Shown here piece after piece: positions 22,563-34,900 of a stretch of 64,000 nucleotides of DNA. Within the stretch, counting starts at the first letter, position 1. Each line of letters begins with the position of its first letter. Source of the DNA: Helicoverpa zea. Lineage: Eukaryota; Arthropoda; Insecta; Lepidoptera; Noctuidae. The stretch covers positions 11,718,001 through 11,782,000 of the forward strand of contig NC_061461.1 of NCBI RefSeq assembly GCF_022581195.2, given 5' to 3'. A program made the position numbers and the translations under genes. The notes below the pieces were generated by a model. The model saw nothing but the letters and a program-made list of their open reading frames with translations, searched no databases and was not told the DNA's origin.

Positions 22563-23533
22563 GTTTATCTTTCTTTCTCCTGCCCTGTTCCCAAATATTA
22601 CTTGGGGTCGGCGCAATATGTCATTTTCTTCCATTTTCCCCTGTCACTCGTCATACTGACACTCACTCCCTTCCTATTCATATCATCTTTCAGGCAATCC
22701 ATCCATCTTTTCTTAGGTCTTCCTCTTCCTCTCCATCTATCTACATTCATACTTAGCACACACTTTGTTGCATGCGTATCATCCCTCCTCATTACATGTC
22801 CATACCACGACAATCTTCTACTTCTCATCTTTTCTGTAACTGGCGCTACTTTCAGACTTCCTCTAATGTAATCATTCCTCACTTTATCCATTCTTGTAAC
22901 ACCACACATCCATCTCAGCATTCTCATTTCTGTTACATGCACTCTCTTCTCGTCCGTCTTTTTCAATGCCCAACACTCCGATCCATACAGGACGACAGGT
23001 CTAATGACGGATTTGTAAATTTTGCCCTTCAGTTTGAGGGGCATCCGCGGGTCACAAATAGCGCTAGTTACCTGTCGCCACTTCATCCATCCAGTATTGA
23101 TCCGATGCGTAACGTCCCTGTTCACCTCACCGTCACTTTGGACGAGTGAACCAAGGTACCGGAAGTCGGAGCAAACTGGTAGGGGCATGCCGGCTAGGGT
23201 TATGGTCATGGGTCCCGAAATACCGCCAAAATCACAATGAAGGTATTCGGTTTTACTCCTGCTCACCTTTAAACCCACTGTCTCCAGTCTCAGCCGCCAT
23301 GCCTCCAGTCTACTCTGGACCTCTGGCCCACTCTCCCCCACCAGAACAATGTCATCGGCGAAAAGCATACACCAGGGTGCCTCCTCCCGTATATCTGCCG
23401 TAAGCGCGTCCATTACAAGCAGGAAGAGATACGGGCTGAGGGCCGACCCCTGATGTAAGCCAACACCTACACTGAAGCTGGTGGTAGTGCCCGCTGCGGA
23501 CCGGACTTCTGTACGGCATCTGCCGTTATAGCT
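22563..23533 (-). mobile_element. 5'-truncated RTE-clade non-LTR retrotransposon
   Basis: The minus strand carries the 3' part of an RTE element: the reverse transcriptase palm onward, a stop at 22,598, then a very short 3' UTR reading TTTGGGAACAGGGCAGGAG and ending in a purine-rich AAAGAAAGATAAAC tail near 22,563. The apurinic endonuclease domain and the front half of the reverse transcriptase are missing, as expected from incomplete target-primed reverse transcription. No convincing target-site duplication was found. It is the largest recognisable mobile element here. Confidence 0.9.
22598..23533 (-). pseudogene. Truncated RTE-type reverse transcriptase, 311 codons open
   Basis: The frame stays open from the truncation point at 23,533 (an in-frame TAA lies just upstream at 23,534-23,536) to the stop at 22,598. 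By residue of the 311-aa frame: YNGRCRTEVRS at 2-12, the palm motif GLHQGSALSPYLF at about 25-37, the catalytic FADD at 58-61, then the RPVVLYGSECWAL block and the MRMLRWMCGVTR and WYGHVMRR blocks typical of the RTE connection/C-terminal region, then GRGRPKKRWMDCL. This enzyme family copies element RNA into DNA at a nicked target. The first in-frame ATG, at 23,413, lies inside the domain, so it is not a true start. No frameshift or stop interrupts the remnant, which suggests a fairly young insertion. The endonuclease is lost, so it cannot be autonomous. Confidence 0.92.
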
Positions 23534-26500
23534 TTAAACGGAAAGGTAAACAAAGCATTGAAGGTAGAGTCAATTCAAGATCACTTGCATAGCAACGAAA
23601 GGAGTAACCTTTTAGTTTGTATCTTGGAGATGGTTATAGGCTACTTTGTATCCCCCAAGACGCGGCTGAATCCGCTGAAGCTAGTATGAATATAGGTCTC
23701 TGAACGTATACGACCTATTCTCTAAAAATAGGTCCAATAGCTCACAAAACCAAAACTAATAAACCATTTAATTGACACCTGTAACATTAACAGCTCCTAA
23801 AACACACACTAAGCAAGCAATTCCTAACACTGCCAAAGAAAGTGAGCATTAAACCCTCAAAAAGGCACGCGATCAGAATTAAAACTCAAATGAACGCCAC
23901 TAAAATTGTTAATGGTCGTATTAAATATGAACAACCGTTGTGGCTTTGGTCGCGATGTGGTCGTTTTGACCACGTGAGCACGGGAGGGTTATCGGCGACC
24001 ACATAACGTGATGTTTAGTGAACGGGCTGTAAAGGTTTTGATATGTGATAGGGTTTGGTCCTCTTTCTGGTTTTTCTAAGAAGATATTTTTGTATATTTT
24101 TGCGTCAACTCACGTTTGAAAATGAAGGATTGTGTCTTTTGATGAATGCAAGCAAATAATGAGAAATATGTCAAAAAAATATTAATCAGTATATCATTTA
24201 AGCTCTGCCAACTTAATTTACAACCCAAAAAGATAATCCTTCCGTTTTCACTGTTCTATTGCCTCCAGTAATCAGATTTACTTATACGACTTTATTTCTG
24301 GATTAAAAAGCATAAAAGCTCCATTTCACTAACCAGATACTTAAAAGGCTGTTGCGTGAACAACCAAACACAAATAGCAACAAAACGTGCAAGTCACTAT
24401 ATTATTTAACGAACGATCGCGATAACGTAAGCGGATCAATCAGATATTCAGCCGTTGCCATAGCAACCGACCCAATGACAGCCAGTAATAGACGCACTAT
24501 CAATCTATTGTGAGATATACTATCAATCTATTATTGGTAGTATATTTATAGAAGCTTTAATTATAGATTTTTTCTATTTAGATTCGTTTACACGTTTGAT
24601 TTGAATGTAGGTCAGCATTTTAATTATAGGTGTTGATTTATCGTCAATATGGCCGCCTGTCACTTTGACAGGTTTGTCAATGTCACATCGCCTGCGGCAA
24701 GGATTACTTATGCACTGCTTTCAGCCTACGACTTTGTCTGTTTAAACTACGTGATTGAGTGACATTTTTTTACATGAATATTAATATTTGTAGGAGACTT
24801 AGTCATGAATTTCTTTCACATTTTTTCAACAACATCGATAAAATACTTCCGATTAGTCACCATCTGTTTAAAGAAAGCTTTACAAGTAACGGAACGGCAA
24901 AACCATTTGATATTAGGACTTAATATTTTTATATTTCCGTAAGACCTACGTGGTTGGAATAAACCGCTTTATAATCTTTCTATATACGGTAACGACTATT
25001 GAAGTTATTTTCTACGTATTTATGACAGACCCACGTGGACGATAGAGGTCAACGATTCTTGGTGGGAACATTATTTAATTTTTCTCCTTCCTGTCCTTGT
25101 TTTTAAGGCTGTCCAATTTTATCTCTTTCTATTTGATTAATGTTTTTGACAACGTTTTTTTATAATATTGAAATTATACACTAGTCTATTTTTATGATTT
25201 CATAGAGAACTGATTTTAAAGGCCTGCTTAATAGAAAATGTTTGACGCTGATAATTTGAGCACGTAATAATGCACCGTTGTCTCCACTCAACCCTTGCGC
25301 TGCAGCGTCCTAAACAAAAGCCATCCGTCATAGGCGACGTCACGTCAACAAACATTACCTGCTCCAAGTTTAGTCGTTAGTCCCCGAGTCATTAGTCACC
25401 GGGATTACATCCGTTCACACGTCCCGTATTGATTGCAAGCTCATATTGACCGGGCGTTTACATTCGGAATTATTTCCTAATAACGCGCACCGAGGGTTAC
25501 GTGGAATGGGAATTTTAATATGGGTTACCCTGCAAATTCCTATTTTGGGAATACCTCGTAACGTTTTGGTGGGATCTTTGATGCGTGAGTGGGTGAAGAC
25601 TGAGTCGTACGTGTTTTTATAACTGGGCTTTTGGACCTTACCCTTTGGAAATGGTTGTTTGAGTCACGTATAGTGGAACGTACAAAAATAATATTTAAGT
25701 ATAAGAGTTTGTTCGTGTAAGGGTCCTGTGGGGTGAGTGTGTAGGTACCTATCTATCATCCATTCTTCCCTGTCAGCCTTCACACTATTATTCATATGTT
25801 TCTTTCACCTGTTTTTCGTGAATCCCTCGTACAGCCCACACATTTGTATCAATCAAATCACTCAGTTAATTAATAGTTCCACGTGTATTCAGACGTGAAA
25901 ATATTATATGAGTAATAGATACGCGTACATTCCAACTTATAGGGGCATAAATTTCATCTTTATTTTCCAAAAAAACAATCCTTTTTAACTCCAATCTGAT
26001 ATGCTATTGATAAAAATTTCCATGCAGGTGTACTTTAAAAAGGCACGCACTTTAATAGAGGTGCTCATTATGTTATTATGATAATATTGTTATTACACTG
26101 TCTGCCATAATACTAGTAACTAATAATATCATGGCAAACGACCGGGAACACGCGACTGTTACGTCACAATCAAAACTAACAACACCTGTATGTTATAAGG
26201 TTTTTATGTAACACAATATCTATATATGGAGTAAATTACAATCAACATGGAAAACAGCAATGTAAGTAAATAAAACAATAAAGATATTTATAGCAATCAA
26301 ATACCTCTGTAATTAGATCTTTCCTCATATAATTACTGACTAACAATGCAAGAAACCCAGCTTAATTAAAACTAGAGGTATATAAAATTGGCCAAATAAT
26401 TGCCACATAACCTAGACCAAATGATCAATTCTCATACCTTCTCTATGTGAGAAGATTCCTTAATCAGTCGTAATCAGGTAATACATATACATAAGTAAGT

Positions 26501-27130
26501 TGACTTAACATTACTATATTTAGGATACATGACTTCCCAAAAGTATACTTTAACACCTGACAAGACTACTTTGGAACCAACATCCCCATCCCACGTTACT
26601 TTCAGAATAGTCATACTCCCCAAGGCATTCGCTTTTCATGTCAGTCTTTTATACCATATTATGTAAGTATATAATAATGTATAGGAGCCAGATCGGGTTC
26701 AGAGGTCAGGTATTTATGTATTACATGTACCCTTCGGTTACGAGCGCACAGAGATCCATTTTTACCTTATTTAAAATTAGAATGTATTTTTTATATGGCG
26801 CTGTCTGTGTGAGGTCTAGCAATCAAAGAACAATTATTCCTCAATTCTGGTCACAGTTTTGATAAATACATATGCTCATAGGCCCCCTAAGATATAAAAT
26901 ATACTTTCATGGTTATCTGATCAAAATCCAAAAGAATTTCCATATTATATCATTTAGTAAACCATTATCAAGAATTCACACAAACTGCACACTGAACAGC
27001 TATAAAATGCAATAATAGTAATAAGGTCAAAGCGAATCAGGATTCTTCGGTAATCAGACCATCAAAATGTCATATAAAACTGTTCTAGAAACGACAATCT
27101 TGCCACAGTTTAAATATATTCTCTTGTAAA
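23534..27130. other. Unique non-coding stretch
   Basis: No recognised repeat or exon. A short direct repeat ACTATCAATCTATT occurs twice near 24,497-24,535. TGTCA-rich sequence lies at 24,655-24,690. Mixed composition without islands. Confidence 0.4.
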
Positions 27131-27278
27131 CAGTTTTGAAGCTACGTACTAACGTTCTCAACAATGTCATTCATACACGCATGTGCTCGTTGCACGACAC
27201 TCAGTACTGACAGCCCGTCAATGCACATGCGTGTGTGAGTGTCAATTTTTCGAACGTTAGTAGGTACCTTCAAAAGTG
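27131..27278. mobile_element. Degenerate fold-back MITE, 148 bp
   Basis: Arm 1 (27,131-27,186, CAGTTTTGAAG... to ACACGCATGTGC) and arm 2 (27,223-27,278) are inverted copies matching at 46 of 56 positions by my alignment. The conserved blocks are TACTAACGTTC and ACACGCATGTGC. Near the centre is the palindrome TCAGTACTGA (27,201-27,210). No coding sequence and no clear target duplication were seen. A non-autonomous DNA transposon remnant is the simplest reading. Confidence 0.7.
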
Positions 27279-27930
27279 TATATCTTTATTCTGTGATCCT
27301 ACGATGTTTTAACCCTTTACTGCGAGCGTGACAGCGATCTAAAATGTGCTGTACCTATGCCAAATAAATTCGTTCGAAGGTCGAGGGTTATTTGAGTCAT
27401 TCTGTGAAAGCATGCACAAATACGATACGTAATACTGTTTATTTTTGTAAAAGTAGTTCTTATGTAAGAGTGTGGAAGGTCGAAAATCGTCTGTTATTTC
27501 TCAAACCTGGACTAGATTCGTGTACTTAGGCCTTTCTTGTTTCTTTCAAGAGATTTTGTGATTTATTTACATGATTTTGAAAATGTCTTCTAGAAGATTC
27601 CTTAAATATTTTATGTCTTTTATGCTAAAACGTACAGCGAAAATATATTGTAAAAAAGTTAAGCTAAGATTGGTCGGTTTTGCGATTCTAAAGGAATGTG
27701 CGCAAATATTTGCGTATTGAGTCACAGCATAGACTAACACAAAAGGTAAACAAATTACTATGTTTACCGGAATTTTCTTTAAAAGTTTATACGGCTTAAT
27801 CTAACGGGTGTCTAAAAATTGCGTTGGTTCTTGAATATATTTCTTGTAAAAAGATTATTTTTATGAAACTGTAAATTGATGAACCGTTGCGTGTATGATA
27901 CGCACTTTCTAGAAGTTACCATATGTTAAA

Positions 27931-28058
27931 TGACAACCGGGACCTACAGTCTACCGTGCCCTCCGAACGGTCATTGGCGTAAGAGATATACTTAAAAAGT
28001 ACATACAAACTTACAAAAGTTGCATTGGGCCTGGATTCGAACCCACTAGGCCACAACT
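27931..28058 (-). mobile_element. tRNA-derived SINE with internal deletion
   Basis: On the minus strand the element opens with GTGGCCTAGTGG (A-box-like), runs straight into GGGTTCGAATCC (B-box-like), and continues through CCCAATGCAAC and a TTTGTATGTACTTTTTAAG block to end near GGTCCCGGTTGTC. These parts match a lepidopteran SINE body I recognise. In a tRNA head the A and B boxes lie some 30-40 bases apart. Here they nearly touch, so the sequence between them has been deleted and the internal promoter is broken. Confidence 0.65.
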
Positions 28059-28197
28059 TTTCATGACGAAATACAGCCATCAGATTTTAAAGACGCTTTT
28101 AATCTCAGCTGTTTATAAAATAACAATGGCGTATATATAGAATGTCATTCGTTTCACCTCGAGTCGAGAAAGTCACGTGTTCGTTTGTGAATTACCA

Positions 28198-28253
28198 CGA
28201 TAATCGCATTATCGAAATAATGCAAATAACTGTTACGTCATTGATGACGTAAC
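28198..28253. promoter_or_regulatory. Two adjacent perfect inverted repeats with bZIP-like half sites
   Basis: CGATAAT-CGC-ATTATCG (28,198-28,214) is followed 17 bases later by GTTACGTCAT-TG-ATGACGTAAC (28,232-28,253), both perfect. The second holds TTACGTCA/TGACGTAA, a bZIP (CREB/ATF or C/EBP-like) type site. An octamer ATGCAAAT (28,220-28,227) lies between. The clustering suggests a protein-binding element, but the function is inference and no gene is seen beside it. Confidence 0.4.
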
Positions 28254-28599
28254 GATAGTGTAATGAAGTATTCTCTGTTTATGTGGAAAACGATTTTAAG
28301 ACAGAATAGTACTTTTTAACTTACGATTTACTGAACTGGAATGTAGTGTCATACCTGTAAACAAAACAAAGTAAACATTAATAGGACTCATTATTATAAA
28401 GATTTTATTTAATATACGGTCTCCATAAATAACATGTTCAAATAAAAATGTCATTATAACCATAGACTGGGCCATAACTAAACAGCTTTATCCGACAAAA
28501 ATCGGGGACATATAAGTACGTAAAATGAACTGCCCGAAGGCAACAAGTCAAGCTAAATGTCCTCGTTAATAGAAACCAGCACCCGATACCTCCCAACAA

Positions 28600-29400
28600 A
28601 GGCACAGTTAACTTTATGGGACGCTCATAAGCGTGTACGCATCTTTATGTAGGTGTCCGATACCGGGTCAACGACCTCGCGGCCCCGACACGCAATTCCG
28701 AATCTTCGGTCACTTGTTTCCAACAGATTAATGGCCACTATTCATATCATGGCTGTTTGCTGTCCCCCGACTGAACACGGATTCTCTCGCTATTTGTATT
28801 AGAACACGATTTCGTACCCGACTGTACATGTACTCGTGAACCCAGTCTGTTCGTGAGCGTACAAAATTATTCATTCCTTTTTCAACACTTCAAAAGAACG
28901 AGGCGTAGAGAAACAAGTAATTTGGGTAATTGTATCAAACGGCAGCCATACGAACATGAAATATTAATACAGCCAGGGTGTTCGGCTTACAAAACTTGTA
29001 CGGGTATTAGCCACTTACAATGTGGATTACGCCGGGCGGTGTTGTGATATACGCCAGCCTTTGTGCAAGTGGACCTTGAGTAAAATGAGAATTCGCTAAG
29101 TCCCGGCAAATTGAAAACGTTCCAGCTGAGCGGGAAGTCAGGCCGTAAAACGGTACCGAGCTACCGAACGTCGGATCGCATTAACCAGGGCCCTTTGTCG
29201 ACGACGCTCGACGCGTATCGCCCTTTCACTACCGTTTACAGACATTGCTGTGCGCTCAGATAACGACGAACAAAGCGCTCCCGACTAGCGAATGCCAATT
29301 CGGAAAATGCTCAGTCACCCCTGCGCGCTACTGTCGATGTCGGCGATGTCGACCGACACCACGCATCGCGCCGCACTACCCACTACTTGAATTTCGATGA
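28600..29400. other. Moderately GC-rich region
   Basis: Long stretch with raised GC and CpG compared with its flanks, including CGACCTCGCGGCCCCGACACG and, further on, TCGACGACGCTCGACGCG. An AAGCCGGC/GCCGGCTT hairpin lies just after it at 29,430-29,454. No exon or repeat family is recognised. Candidate conserved regulatory DNA. Confidence 0.3.
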
Positions 29401-30089
29401 TATTTCATTTGAATTTGGATTTGTCGAATAAGCCGGCGTCGGTAAAGCCGGCTTCAGTTATTTATTACGTCATTAGTGGTGTGTTAGTGCACAATGCTTT
29501 ATCAACGTATTGTTTTACTCTATGTTATGGATATGTGCCGTAAGTTTTGTCTGCACATCCGACGTTTATACGCTATTAATCTTATACAAGTGTTAAACAG
29601 TAGCCAAAACAATTTCAAGTGTCGATCTAGTGGAGAAATGTTACGTATATGAATGGCATTATGTCTCCGTAACAGAGTGTCGACAGATACGGAACGATTA
29701 TCATCACGTAATGTTCAAAGGAAATGGAGCAATAAATGTCGTTGTCCTGCTCCGAAGGTCACAAGCGTGGACACAACTAAGTTTTCATATATTTTCGTAG
29801 AAAGCGTATTTTCTTGGTGTTATTTGTTTGGCTCGCAGTGCTACCTCTTCTAAAACGAGTCGATATTGCACCTTTGTTATTCCAAGTTTCTATAACAACA
29901 GATTCTCTACACGTCTTTTCAGTTTGAGTCCCTGATTGTTTTCCCTGCATTTCGACTTCAAAATAAATTGGTGAGCTGTTTACATTTTAGTAGCAAAACA
30001 AGGTAGTAAAGCGTTCGCCTCGGTTCTAAATTCAAGTTATAATTGAACGAGACGGTCGCAAGCGTTCACGGCATTCAGAAAATTCGCTG
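29401..30089. other. Unique non-coding stretch
   Basis: Apart from the short 8-bp stem hairpin at 29,430-29,454, nothing is recognised. Small open frames show no domain. Confidence 0.4.
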
Positions 30090-30455
30090 ACAAGAAAAAC
30101 TGGGAGTAAATCAAGGCGCGTTTCACAGACACGGTAAAGTTAATTAGATTCCGTAGCCGGCCGCCATGAAGGGAGAGCCTGCGCCATCGCCGCGAGGCCA
30201 ATAAACACTACCAGCGTAGTAGTTTGTAGAAATCGTCTAACCGACGAACGAAGCGTATCGTTCGCGGACTTTCAGATTGGTTCAGATACGCGCGTAGGGC
30301 GTTGACCTCGGCGCGCGCGCATGTTCGCACAGCTCTCGGCACAAACATGGTTAAAAATAGCTGGTGACGTCACTTGTTTATCATCGTACGCAAGGTTACG
30401 AGCGGCGACCACGAGCGAAGCATGCCGCTGCGCCCGCGCCGCCCAACGTAAGTGA
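30090..30455 (+). promoter_or_regulatory. GC-rich island with CRE and splice-donor-like end; possible promoter/first exon
   Basis: CpG-rich DNA holds CGGCGCGCGCGCATG, a CRE palindrome TGACGTCA (30,365-30,372), and at its right edge CAAC|GTAAGTGAAG, a good 5' splice-site match with GT at 30,448. From ATG at 30,321 one frame stays open for 42 codons into the donor. The predicted peptide is not recognised, and the CRE would lie inside it, which argues against coding. A non-coding first exon and promoter is possible. No acceptor partner was identified. Confidence 0.3.
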
Positions 30456-31684
30456 AGCAAGGGCCGCTGGAAATGCACCACAGTGCAGTAATACAACACA
30501 TATCATTACAACATGTAATTACAATCTCAAACTGCGCAGGAAGGTACTTTTTAATTCAGTTAAAAAATCTCACACGATTCATGCGACTCAGAGGCACTTC
30601 GAATATTCTAGAACGATGTTAAGAATGCAACGGAATTCTCTATATGAATGCACTTTATAAATTGCATTTCTAAACGATAGTAATCTTATCTGTATTAATA
30701 AGGCTTGCCAAAGAGAATTTCGGAAGGTCTTAACAATGACAGATATTTTTTACTTGTTTGTTTTACACCTACTTTAAATAAAAGGCGAAGAATTGAAGCT
30801 ATTCGAACAATCTAGAAACGTTAAAAATATGATTTTGATTATAACTAAACTGGGTCTTCTAGCTCAAGTTAATAAACACAAAGAAATAATTTTAGTAAAT
30901 CTGGCTAGCCATCAGAATTAATTGAAACATAATATTTTAAAAAACATTTAAAAAAATACAATTTAAATTAAAATCAACTAAACATTTCTTAATTTAAACT
31001 GGGAAACGATAAAAGAATTCGAAAGAAAAAAAAAAACAAATTTACATACACATACAAGCAGGTCTACCAACTTTAAAATATTTCACGCTCATCTACAAAT
31101 ATTTTTTTTTCACGGTACATCGAACCGTGGTGGTAAACGGCCTTTTATCCGCTCCAAGATTTAGGAGTCGCTGTAAATGTAAACACCATAGTACACTTAG
31201 TGCCACGTTAATCGTTATGTAAACTACTGGGCTATTTACTTGGGCCCACGTTATATTTCATGTGAATAATAAAAGAATTGTTGATATCATTTTGATTTGT
31301 GTACAACCACACATTATTATCGAATTATGGCGAGTATTGACATAATACGGAATCGTTGAACCGAATTTATTCCATCGTCTACTCTGCTTTCCTCAAATTC
31401 AATTTGGTGTTACTGTTTCTTACATAGTTTGTTGTCTTGCTATATCATTTGTACGGCAAACCATGACTACACAAAGGCAACTCTACATTGAAATAGAAGC
31501 CATTCGTGCGACAAAACTGTCGTCACGACTAATCTTGCACACGCTTCATTTATCCAATATAAGTTCATTTAATATTATTGCGTATCGATCCCTCCAGGCG
31601 AGGGCGGGAACAGCGCATAAAGTGACATCAACTGTCACATTTGACATATGTCAAAGTCGATACACGAGGAAGATACGAGGAAGT
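30456..31684. other. AT-rich non-coding stretch
   Basis: Contains A-rich low-complexity tracts (about 30,930-31,050) and TGTCA-rich sequence just before the MITE. No exon or recognised repeat. Confidence 0.4.
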
Positions 31685-31915
31685 TATAGTTCGGCCATTC
31701 AGAGAATGCGTTCCTGACACGTCGCGATTGAACTGACGACGTAACTTTGCAATGGCGTTGCAGTTACGATAAAAATATTTTTGCTGGTTGTTTACCGTTT
31801 TAACAATTGAGGAGCATTAAAACAACATTATTATATCAATAATCAATGAATGTTATTACGTCGTCAGTTCAATCGCGACGTGTCAGGAACGCATTCTCTG
31901 AATGGCCGAACTATA
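31685..31915. mobile_element. 231-bp MITE with perfect 60-bp terminal inverted repeats
   Basis: The left arm (31,685-31,744) runs from TATAGTTCGGCC through AGAATGCGTTCCTGACACG to GACGACGTAA. The right arm (31,856-31,915) is its exact reverse complement at all 60 positions. About 111 bases of AT-rich filler lie between, without coding capacity. The outermost TATA may include a TA target duplication. I recognise the TIR motif from lepidopteran sequences, but its superfamily is inference. The perfect arms point to recent insertion or gene conversion. Confidence 0.9.
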
Positions 31916-34900
31916 GTTATAAGAAGCTGCTTGCAAAGCGTTTAGTTAACGTTTCTCGTTTCAGACTTTAGTTAGGTTAATCGTTTTTCATTTGACAAGG
32001 CATCATAGTATTGCACATGCTTTCAGTCTTTGTTTTACGTCTAGAGTCACTGGAATTAAGAAGTACCTATCTAACTGAATCGACAAATTTAAAAAGTAGG
32101 CTATAGTAGCAACTCAATCTCGTATGTGTGTGCCCCTACAAGTACCAAGCATATCAGCACTGCATTTGCCACAACTATCAATATTCACACAAAAACTAGA
32201 TATATAAACCTGTGTTTGTTCGCCTAAAGAGTTTAATACACGATAAATGAGTGCTCAGTATTGAATTATGAGTCCAAGTCGTTTATAGAGAAGCAAAAAA
32301 CTTAATTGGTTGCAACAATAGCACATAGTTCGAGGAGCTGGCGAACAATCACTTAAATCGTGGCCGACCTTTGAACTGACACCCACGAGCAATTTAGAAC
32401 TAAATATAACAGTTGCTAGACTAGACGTGTTTTCTCTTTTTTGTCTAGTGTCTAATATTAAGTCAGTTTTGGTGTGGTGAAACTATGAAGCTATCTTCAG
32501 TGACATTATTGATTACGTTGATGTAGTGATTCTTCTTCTAAATTCTTGATCCCTAACAATGGCCCATATTTGCTTTACAAAAGACTTTTAAGCCCTATAC
32601 AATAGGGCATGGAATTAAATCGTTAACTGAAGATTACCAATCCAGGTTCTCAAGTGTAAAAATAAATCCCTGAAGTAAAACCCAATTATTGAGTGTGCGC
32701 TTTACAATTTCTCTGACTCACAAATAGACCTAACAAATTCCTACAAAACAAATTAAGCATACAATAAAACCAGACAGCATTTAATTCAAAAACTAAAGCG
32801 ACTCGTCATTTCGTACTTGAGCTAATTTATGTAGTACACAGGTACCAGCGCTATTGTTTCAAGCATTCCTGCCCTTAGCAGACAGCCGATTGTCTATAGA
32901 TAAGCCTGTCACAGACATCCACGTATAAAGAATATGGCCGCGATATTGATAAATAAATATGGCTTCTTTATTCCGTTTTGTTGGTGGAAACATGTTCGCG
33001 TGGAGTTTTGGATTTGGGACAGACTACAGCGAATTCAGGTTTCTTTGACACGAATTATAACGTGAGCAAGCAAAGTATAAGTTATTTAAAGTATATAGTA
33101 TTTGAATAAGTACTATTTAGCAAAAGTCGGAGTTCGGTCGAAGAGAGCTATGAGGAGAAAGCATGGTCTTCCAAATTTCTATGGCCAGTTAAGCACAAGT
33201 CCATCCTCATTCATTCCAATTTGTAGCCCTTATTATTCATAGGGTCCTATCTCGCATAGAATAACTTGAAGGTAAGTCGGTATTACATAAGTAAAGGCCA
33301 TTTGAAAGAATATATCTGAGAGTTGTATAATATTTCACTGTCAACATCGCAATAATTATTATTTACTTTCCTGTTATAAATAACTGGACTGTGATTCATG
33401 CAGTGCTCTGTTGACCTTCGTGAGGGATGTCGACTAAACTAAGAATGTATTTATGTAATGACATTATTTTGTATGTCTCTAACAGACCACGGGTCTATAC
33501 ATGCTTCCCGCAGATGGATATAAAGTAGCGTTAAGGTCAGAGTTAAGTTTTTGCGTGAAAGAATAATAAACATATGTACATCCATTCAATCATGTATATG
33601 TTCTAATGCTCTAGCAACTGACTAGAACCGAAAACTTCAAAACTTATTTTTCCTAGGTAGTTACTTTCTCAAAGCTAACATTTAGTTTTAGAAGCATAGG
33701 AGTTACCTACTAAAAACTACGAACTTTAGGGTAACTTCTCAAAAAGTATTCCGCTCGTTAGTTTCAAGCACTCTATGTTTTACATACAAGCAAAAATTAC
33801 AAAAGGCAACTCCTATAAAAAGCAGAGACTAATTAACATCGAAGTCATTCCGACTTAACCCATTCACAGTTCAGCCGACTGCACGGGTGACACCCCTAAC
33901 CCGCGAATGATGTGACACTTAATAATGTATGCGCATATGCATTCATTACTCGTTCCCGCAGCGTTGAGCAAAACACCGCGAGGGTCACGGGTTCAAAGAT
34001 CGCGTTATTATGTAACTACACCCTGTTTTACTGCCTACTACAGATTCTTCTAAAGAAATTCATCCTACATGTCGATTCAACTTATGCAGTCTTCATAATT
34101 CGAAGGTCCCTTCATATTAGATGCTGTTGTAAGACAAAAGTCATGCAGAGAAGGTTCAAATATTGAGTACTACGATTAACGAGACTCAATGCCGAGGAAG
34201 TCACAGACATTTAAGTAAGTCAAGGTTCCTCACGGAATAAAAAATCTGTTTCCTTAGATGTTTTCCTCTACCTCCAGTCAACGATAACGTCATATTTAGG
34301 ATAAACTTGAACATTGCATACAACTTCAAAATGTGCAGCTTCTGACAGATTTTACTTTTGAACCTCTACCGTTTGTACTCTTTAAAAGACCTTTGCCCCT
34401 TCAAAACCATCACGATTTAGACCCAAACTGCACCTTTTCCAATTCAGCAGTCACTTACGTCGGTCGTGATATGCCAACCTCCAAATTGCAACAAAGCTGA
34501 CAGTTACAGGCTGTCGCCTAGATTTTTTACGAGTCCGATTGCAAACCCGTGTAGATGACGTCAGGCAGTTGTAGGTCATCCATCAAGGTCCATCGATTGT
34601 GGCGAATGCGATACTGTTTGATGCAGAATGCAGGTGCATTTGTTACGTACAAAGGAGATTATGTTTGCAATTTTAATTATTTATTCGAATCTGATGAATT
34701 CACAAAGTCTCGTGTGTTCAACTATGTAAATTAAGAAACTAGCTATGGTATTGTAAATACTCGTATCATTAAATGTCTGCAGTAGCTCTAAGGCAAACGA
34801 TGTCAGTGGTAATATAATTACACATCAATTCAATTCCATCCATTAGCAAGTTGACCATATCCCAATGTCGAATGCAGAAGCCAACGCAATGACAATACTA

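Noticed and set aside
33980..34000. B-box-like GGGTTCAAAGATC
   Set aside because: No cloverleaf can be drawn and no SINE body follows. At most a worn relic.
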